A stretch of 64,000 nt of DNA, from the NCBI RefSeq assembly GCF_943734655.1, contig NC_071355.1, forward strand, positions 90,863,449 through 90,927,448, written 5' to 3'. The position numbers and the translations under genes are program-made. Shown here piece after piece: positions 57,687 to 64,000 of the stretch. The notes below the pieces were generated by a model. That model searched no databases. It had not been told where the DNA came from and worked only from the letters and a program-made list of their open reading frames with translations. Position 1 is the first letter of the stretch. Every line of letters begins with the position of its first letter. Source of the stretch: Sabethes cyaneus (lineage: Eukaryota; Arthropoda; Insecta; Diptera; Culicidae).

Positions 57687-59494
57687 GGCCGGGAAAATAG
57701 AGATAACTTTTTTCGGATATAGGTACCTACTGTGTTATTTCCTTTAAAGATTTTTAAGCTTGAACAAAACTGTTAAAAGATAGTTCATTGGGACCAAAGA
57801 ATGAACTTTCTGCGGCACGTAAGAAAAGCCTAAATTGACCGTGGCTCAGCTGACCGGGAAAGCTGATTTATAAACAAATACTCCGAAAGACTGTTGAGCG
57901 ACATTTTATCATCTCCCTGGGATATTTTTCATCCTCTTCATCCAGTATCAGATTTTGTTGTTCCTTCCTTTAGCTAACACTCCGCTTTCCGCTCCGCTGC
58001 AAAGCGCTACTGATACTGCTGCTCTCATTAGCCCTTCCGCTGCCCGGTGAATCTGAGTAGGGTGTTCCAAAAGCTGCTCCCGCTATTCAAACTGCCGACT
58101 GAAGTAATAAATCATCACGTTTGCTCACTGACTTTCCTCTTTCAGTTAGAATGTTTCCCCGGCACTTGGCTGTTGGGCTCGAGAGCAGTGAAAGATGCGA
58201 ACTGCTGCGCTGCACGGCGATCCACGGGAGCACATCTACATACACACTGAAAACCGTGCTAAGTGTCAGACGGGCCAGCACGATGGATTGCTGGTGCTGC
58301 CGTCGCAGACTCGAGAAAGTGCCATCGTTTGCCAACATCGACCTTCTCGAGCGGCTTTATGTAACCGGAAGCGAATACTCGGAAGGCAATCTTCCTCCCA
58401 TCTTCAAAACCCTCTCGGTATCATTGCTGGTGCCATTGTGCGTCCTTTGGTGGCTCAGCAATGACCGTCGGTGATGATGTATTTGTTTCTCTATGTGTGT
58501 CAGATTCAGTCCGTTGCTTGCTGATGGCTGTCTTGATGTGCCGGAGCCCGAAAGATGAGCCTCGATGATGTAGTTAGGGCTAATTAAAACCCTTCGATAT
58601 CTTGAACATTGTGTACATTGCTGTTGATTGAATCTAAAAGTAACAAAGAAAGAATACTCATAGCTTAATTTGAGGTCATACTTGGTATTATCTTATTTTT
58701 CAATAACATGCTTTGAATACAAATATACCACTGTCGCTCTGTTATGTATCAGTATGAAATTTCCTTGAGCTTATCTTCAATAGCCAAACTTGTTTAACAC
58801 CAATAACCGAACTTAGTTAATTGAGCCATCAAAAACAGTTGTCGTGCTTAAGCTATTCTTTGTAGTGTACGGCGTGATGCTTCGTTAGAGGAAACATAAG
58901 TGCTACCCACATACCGCATATGACATGACAGAGCAGAAAAATATTCCTAAACTGCATGAGACCACTCTGGCAGAGCACGAAGTTGAAAGGCTTATAAAGG
59001 CGATGAAACTTGTTTTAATACGGTAGTTCGACAGGCAGAAAGTGAATAGAATAACAGGTATTTGAAGTTGAATTCGTCAGGATTATTAGAGTAGAATAGG
59101 GCTGTGAAAGTAAAAGACGGAAATAACAATACCACATATTAAGGCACGATTATTTTACTAGACGCAGTTTTATGCTGTTCTGCGAGACCTAGGTGCTATA
59201 TTCGGTTTTGAAGCTTGACCTTCTGTTCTTATTGGACCGGCTTCGCAACCAGCTGTAAGATTTTGCAAAACAATAATTATGAAAACGTCAAAAGTAAGAT
59301 TTGGAATCGCGTATATTTAGAGGACACAGAGTACGGCTAGTTCCGTAATTCATCAAGCCAAAATCAGCAAGACACATACAGTTGGCCATCAAATCAAAGT
59401 TTTAATTGTCCCATATGGGACACTTTTAAGGTATGAAATAGGGAAGGAAACTGAGATGAAGCATCAAATACAGCTCTGTCCATGAAATTAAATT
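57687..59494. other. No gene recognised; less AT-rich block at 58.0-58.6 kb
   Basis: 58000-58570 has balanced composition and open frames on both strands (58121-58474, 58195-58464 plus; 58087-58338 minus). None matches a known family. It may be host exon or UTR sequence. Confidence 0.25.
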
Positions 59495-59640
59495 AAAAAG
59501 AAAACTATTCCAATTGAATTCTACTATCTATATTTATTCGCGACAGATACGAATTTCGCCTACGACTTGCAGGCTTCATCAGTGTCTGTTTTCGAGCTTA
59601 AATATAGATAGTAGAATTTAATTGGAATAATTTTCTCTTT
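59495..59640. repeat. Foldback repeat, arms of about 37 bp
   Basis: AACTATTCCAATTGAATTCT then ACTATCTATATTTA (about 59502-59535) faces TAAATATAGATAGTAGAATT then TAATTGGAATA (about 59601-59631). The loop has TTCGCCTACGACTTGCAGGC. Confidence 0.75.
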
Positions 59641-60020
59641 GTTCAATTTCAGGTTTCGTATTCTATTAAGACGCTCCAAAAACTTTAGTCAGCTCTAGCC
59701 ATGCCAAGTCCCTACCTAGCGCCTCCACGTAGCCATACCTGGCAATCCTTGAAAATAAAGGGTGTTCCACATCAAATTGCATCATAGAAAAAACGCTACT
59801 AAAAATTACCCCTTGGGAATTTTCTCTTCAAAATTTGGGCAAAGGTTTTGTGCCGCGAGCCGAAATGTGTCGGGATAAGAATAGTAGTATTCTGATGGAC
59901 GATCGTGAGGTGACCGATAGGTGGAAGCAGCACTCCGATGAACACCTGAATGGCGGCCAGGCGGAGAACCATGGCGGCGGGGAATGCGATTCCGACAGTG
60001 CAACAAATGCGGAAGAGGTG

Positions 60021-60033
60021 CCAGCCACAATGA
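60021..60033 (+). repeat. TSD of retroposon, left
   Basis: CCAGCCACAATGA; partner CCAGCCCCAATGA at 61116-61128 (12 of 13 match). Confidence 0.8.
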
Positions 60034-61115
60034 TTTTTTTATTCTTCTCTGTTGGGTACTCTTACCACTGCGTCCATTATTTTCAACTACTGTGGTATTC
60101 CCCGTTTTATTATTTTACTATACGCTTCAAGCTTACCTATCACTTATTGAGGAAGTGACAGGCTGGTAGCTGGAGCGAGACATGTGCCAATCACGGATGA
60201 CGGAGGTTTATGAACCTAGTACCCTGATCGGCGACGCCAACCCCTTTTTGAGATACTGCAGTCTGTGTACTATTTGTGCTCCACGATTGCAGAGCAAGTG
60301 TTCCGAGGTTAAATACCATCTTGTACGAAACTGAGATTCCGAAGATGATATTTACTCGGACAGTGTCCTGTCGGAAGACCAGTAAGCTTGCTGAGATCTC
60401 TCTTATTGAGACTCAGCAACTTTTGAGTAACCTAGTGGTGGATACTCAACTTTGTATATTTTTTTAGATTGTTTGAGCGATTGTACAGCCGTTGTCGACT
60501 CACAACGAGTCGGCGTGTTGAGGATAGACGAGGATCAGGACTGAACCTCTGCTCTGCTGCTGAACGATGCGCTGTTCAAATCCTACTCCTCCCCTACTCT
60601 CCTCTCCGCCTCATTCGTTTCTTTGTTTTTCGACAGAGACAGCTTTCACGGTAAGAAATCGTCCACTGTATCAGTGGCCGGCTTGATGCAACAAGGGCAA
60701 ATTGCTGTGGAGGGCGCCCTGGTACTCCACAGGTTCCGTTGCGGCGAGAGATTTTTAGAATCCCCTCCACCATTCATCCCTCGGCACGGGTCGCGTCACA
60801 CCTTGGATTAGGGGTTTATCCATTCAAGTTTTTACATAATAGCTATTGCAACCATCTCCTTTAGGGGCTTTGGACCCTCTGCTTTGGTTCCTGGGAGTCA
60901 AAAGAACCGTGCTGCAGGCGGAGAGTTTACACTTCAGCCTTCGCATGAGTGCCCGCTTCTCTGTCCGCATACGACCCTAGTTTCCACCAGTTGTCCGATT
61001 TCCACTAAGGAAGTATCTCGGATGGTACCACGAGGAGGAAGAGGTAGGCGTTGCTGAATAAGAGGCTGTGGAACCTCATGGTGGTTCCGGAGCGCATTAT
61101 TCAACCATTTACCAT
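60034..61115 (-). mobile_element. Internally deleted LINE-like retroposon, copy 2
   Basis: A 1082-bp insertion in the LINE ORF, minus orientation, with an A-run at its 3' end (T-run at 60034) and a 13-bp duplication. It repeats 16158-17313. The 3' portion (60040-60180) matches the 3' UTR of the RNase H-bearing LINE at 11.2 kb (GGTAAGAGTACCCAAC, CAAAATAATGG-like). The 5' portion resembles the RTE-like 5' UTR near 55.3 kb. No RT or endonuclease. Because two full copies share this structure, it was mobile in this deleted form. Confidence 0.8.
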
Positions 61116-61128
61116 CCAGCCCCAATGA
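61116..61128 (+). repeat. TSD of retroposon, right
   Basis: CCAGCCCCAATGA, where the interrupted LINE reading resumes. Confidence 0.8.
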
Positions 61129-61240
61129 TAGGCGAAGTTAAGGAGGCCATCATGCAGCTAAAGAACAAAATCGGTTGGGAAAAATGATACTGGAGAGGAG
61201 TTTATTAAAATTGGGCCAGAAAGCTGGTCGTTTGAATGTA

Positions 61241-61346
61241 CCCAAGTAGCACACCTTTGTCATTTATAGTTGCTGCAACCTATTTATGACTGAAATTAGT
61301 CATTAATCGGTTACCACAACTAGTTTATAACAACTGTGCTAGTAGA
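61241..61346. mobile_element. 106-bp MITE in LINE copy 3
   Basis: It interrupts the LINE reading. The ends are CCCAAGTAGCACA (left) and, read inward from the right, CTCTACTAGCACAG. GTA flanks both sides (61238-61240, 61347-61349). A related CAGTAGCACCC lies near 9824. Confidence 0.55.
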
Positions 61347-62414
61347 GTACCGGATAATTGTTAGAACTTGGGATACGGAACAGCTACCAGAGAAGTGGAA
61401 AGATGGGGTTATCTACCCGATCTACAGAAAGGGCGATAAGTTGGACTGCGAGAACTACCGAGTGATCACTGTTCTCAAAGCCGGCTACAAAGTGCTGTCC
61501 CAAATCATTTTCCGCCTGCTGTTCAACATACCTGCTGTTCAACCTGCACGATCTTCAACAAATCTAGTCAATGCCGATAACATGGATATTATCGGCAGAA
61601 CATCTTTGGCGGTGGCTGAACAGTACACCAGACTAACGAAACAGAAAAGATTGTGTTAAAAATAAATACGTATAAAACAAAGTACATGCTGGTCAGCGGA
61701 ACCGAGGCCGACCGACGCCGCTTGGGCAGTAGTATAATGATCGATGGCGATGAGTTTGAGGTAGTCAACGAATTGATCTACCTTGGCTCACTAGCCGTAA
61801 GATTCGGAGGCGTATTATCAGCGGAAGTCGTGCTTACAATGGCTCCACAAGCAATTGCGGTCAAGCAGACTGAGCCTCCGTACAAAGTGTACCCTGGTCA
61901 AGACGCTTATTAGATCGATTGTTCTCTACCGCATGAAAAATGGACAATGCAGGAGGAGGACCTGCGCTCGGAGTTTTCGAAAGACGAGTGCTAAGAACGA
62001 TTTTCAGCGGCGTACAGGAGAACGGAGTATGGTGGCGTATGATGAACCATGAACTCGCACAGCTCTGTGGCAAAGGCAGTATCCAAAAAATGGCCAAAGC
62101 TGATCGGCACGAAGGGCGGGGCATCTTACAGGAATGCCGGACAATGGACAATGCCCTGCAAAGATGGTGTTTGCCTCAAATCCGGTAGAAACAAGACGAA
62201 CAGGAGCGTAGCGAGCAAGATGGTTGGACCAAATGGAGCGAGATCTGGCGGATAGTACTCGGTATCCAAGGAATTGGAAAGCGGTAGCCCATTGCTGAGT
62301 TAACTGGAGAAATCTTGTTCAACAGGGTAAGTAAATATACAGTACAAATTATTTGCCGGCCCGTTTACACAACGGATAAAAACAATAACATCCGGCCCAT
62401 GGCCTCTGCTTGTC

Positions 62415-62625
62415 AACTTGAGGTGTAAAATATTTATACAGTAGCTCTTTGATTCATTTATTGATTTGCTCCTCGCTGAGTTCACAAAAGCATGGCCATC
62501 AATTAACGGTGCTCTTGCTGCCACGGGTGGCTGTATTAGCCAGAGTACTAGTACCAGTATGTCTTGACCACGGTTTGGTCATGAGCTTTCTACATTCCTC
62601 CTCTGTTATTATTCGTCGTTCTCCG
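62415..62625 (+). repeat. Repeat R1, inverted partner of 55720-55925
   Basis: Contains TTCATTTATTGATTTGCTCC, TCTTGCTGCCACGGGTGGCT and CCACGGTTTGGTCATGAGCT, reverse complements of the 55.7-kb copy. Confidence 0.8.
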
Positions 62626-64000
62626 CAACAAGCTGATGTTTTGTTGGTACCTACCTATCTCTATCTACAGCTTACACTGGTGATTAATCTCTCATTTCTT
62701 TCTAATTAGCTATATTTGATTACCTACCTGCTTGCCAATCGAAAACCTTACAGCTGTACCAGATCACAATTGCACCGAGTTATAAAGGATAAAATTGGGG
62801 TCGAAATTGAATTGAGGCAATTGAAAACAATTATTTTTTTTTGTGGGTAGATTAGCAATTACTAGAAACCGTTATACCACAAACGTTAACGTTACCTCAT
62901 TAAAATTGAAAGGTCGAGATTGAGTAGAAGCAACTGTGAGCAGAAACACGTGAAGGAACTGGAATTTTGTGTTTGAATAGTGGCAAACAAAAGGTGAATT
63001 ATACGGTCTTAGCACTCAATTCCATAATTATTAACCGTACATTTACCATGATAACACAGCACCCACACGTTTTCAAGACTCCTTAATGCGCTTTGATTCG
63101 TTAGTCTTCACATGTTCAATACATGATTAAATGGTTCCTGAGTATGAAAGAGTAGGTTTTATTGCAATTTTGTTTCAATTTCGAACGACGATAATCGATA
63201 TTATTTGTAAGGAATTTAATCTATCACTTGATATTGCAATCAAAGAGCAACATCTTTGCCAATAATTCTTCGAACAACAATGCACAATGCACAATTGCAA
63301 AGTGGCGATTTCTCGTTACAAGTATTTCATTATGTATCATATTTATTTATGCATATGGGGCTTACAAATGCATAAATAATTACCCAGATATCTGACTTCC
63401 GCAATTGTAATGTCGTCCTCCGGATGGACAGTCCAATTTCACGATAAGCAGTCTTCTTTCGGCAAATCAACTAGCGAAAGGAAATGCTGAAATCAATGAC
63501 GAAAGTCTTCATTCTTTGGAAATCTATTAATCATGTTGCTTTCCACCGATTGGCCCCGGCCGGCCCCACGGTCGCCTCGGTTTGGACGCTCCGATCAACC
63601 AACGAAGAGAAATACCTACAACTGCAGCACTAGCCGTGACAAGTGTATAAACGACGAATTGATGTAACTTGCTGATTCACACTTGTTGTAGTTTACTTCG
63701 ACTTTGGTTATCCAATTTTCTTTTGGCCCGCCGTTAGTCTGCCTTCCAGGAAACTCTTCGAGCCAGCTTCATTTTTTGATGAAGATGTATGGCTGCCCCG
63801 GGAAGGATGTGACACTTATTGGAATCATCATTGTTTGTTCTGATAAGGGGATGTCACTGCTTCCGTATTTTCTGCCCGTCGTCCTGTCGATAGAATGATA
63901 CTTTCGCATCCCCAGTGCTGTTGGCCGGACCGGACGATGATGATCGCCATTGTCAAGAAAGGAAGATTTATTAAGCCAATGTTTGACCAGCCGAGGAAAT
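62626..64000. other. No gene recognised
   Basis: AT-rich to about 63500, then a more balanced stretch with a G/C-rich run (GGCCCCGGCCGGCCCCACGG near 63552) and an open frame at 63704-63898 without known motifs. Possible host regulatory DNA at the window edge. Confidence 0.3.

Larger units (their letters stand above)
59835..62330 (+). mobile_element. RTE-like LINE, copy 3, with two nested insertions
   Basis: A third LINE copy starting in the linker (GKGFVPRAEMCRDK at 59835) and ending near 62330 with a WRNLVQQG-like C-terminus. It is interrupted by a 1082-bp retroposon (60034-61115) and a 106-bp MITE (61241-61346), and has its own internal deletion. Confidence 0.8.
59835..62330 (+). pseudogene. 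RTE-like ORF remnants, copy 3
   Basis: Pieces: PRAEMCRDKNSSIL and WKQHSDEHLNGGQAENHGGG (59845-60000), GEVKEAIMQLKNK (61130-61170), WDTEQLPEKWKDGV, YPIYRKGDKLDCENYR and GYKVLSQIIFRLLFN (61370-61530). The last joins the region before motif A straight to the LLFN of motif B, showing a deletion. NADNMDIIGRT follows at 61570-61602 (box reads NADN, not FADD), then KTKYMLVSGTEADRRRLGSS, FEVVNELIYLGSLA, QENGVWWRMMNHELAQL and the C-terminal end near 62320. Many frameshifts. Confidence 0.8.

Noticed and set aside
58087..58474. Overlapping ORFs on both strands as a host exon
   Set aside because: Open on both strands because of composition; no recognisable domain or consistent splice signals. Kept only as a low-confidence block.
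1..64000. CRISPR array, operon, rRNA genes or bacterial features
   Set aside because: No regularly spaced short identical repeats with unique spacers, no operon-like gene strings and no rRNA landmarks; the sequence is clearly animal.

Overview
This window looks like one stretch of a mosquito genome, most likely Aedes or a close relative. That inference rests on Feilai-like tRNA-derived SINEs, RTE-like LINEs of the JAM1/'craniofacial development protein 2-like' type, an ITmD37E-like transposase relic and dense TA-flanked MITEs. I find no host protein-coding gene I can defend. Almost every recognisable feature is a transposable element or its relic. Most open frames here are chance ORFs in AT-rich DNA.

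Layout. 1-3.1 kb: a decayed RTE-like LINE (+) split by a TIR element that itself holds MITE B. 3.6-6.6 kb: inverted repeat arms around MITE C, a small foldback, and a 145-bp tandem array. 6.6-10 kb: no gene seen. 10.1-12.1 kb: MITE E, then a 5'-truncated LINE RNase H fragment (-) with exact target-site duplications (TSDs). 14.5-15.3 kb: a Tc1-like non-autonomous element with 84-bp perfect TIRs. 16.2-17.3 kb: a retroposon copy (second copy inverted at 60-61 kb). 17.9-18.9 kb: a LINE 3' end and a mariner transposase relic (-). 20.1 and 22-22.8 kb: MITEs K and D. 23.1-25.9 kb: the best element in the window, a 5'-truncated RTE-like LINE (+) with 12-bp TSDs and one 2-nt frameshift. 26.9-27.6 kb: SINE plus ITmD37E-like relic. 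28.3-34.2 kb: a nest of TIR elements (X, F, A), a 94-bp dead-on-arrival LINE copy, and a second SINE split by MITE A, which carries a tRNA-like cloverleaf. 38-41 kb: two Helentron-like elements, one with a nested SINE. 41.9-43 kb: TIR element J. 44.5-46.8 kb: foldback retroposon-like repeats with 12-bp TSDs. 47-50.3 kb: two RT relics. 50.5-51.6 kb: a complete element X. 52.5-55.4 kb and 59.8-62.3 kb: two more broken RTE-like copies, the second interrupted by a 1.08-kb retroposon and a 106-bp MITE.

The most interesting pattern is a set of about nine TA-flanked TIR elements (A-F, J, K, X), most of about 0.85-1.15 kb. In several of them a family-specific 10-17-nt 'word' in the TIR recurs inside the element, often as a hairpin. 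MITEs A and B share the outermost 18 nt exactly but carry different inner words (TGAACA versus CCGACA). Two insertions (A and F) can be checked against empty sites in this same window, and both support a TA target.

Nothing here forms an operon or a cellular pathway. The window is an archive of mobile elements inserted into one another. A few less AT-rich blocks (about 9.5-9.8, 19.4-19.8, 21.0-21.3, 35.3-37.7, 58.0-58.6 and 63.5-63.9 kb) are the best places to look for host exons or regulatory DNA, but the sequence alone does not prove any.
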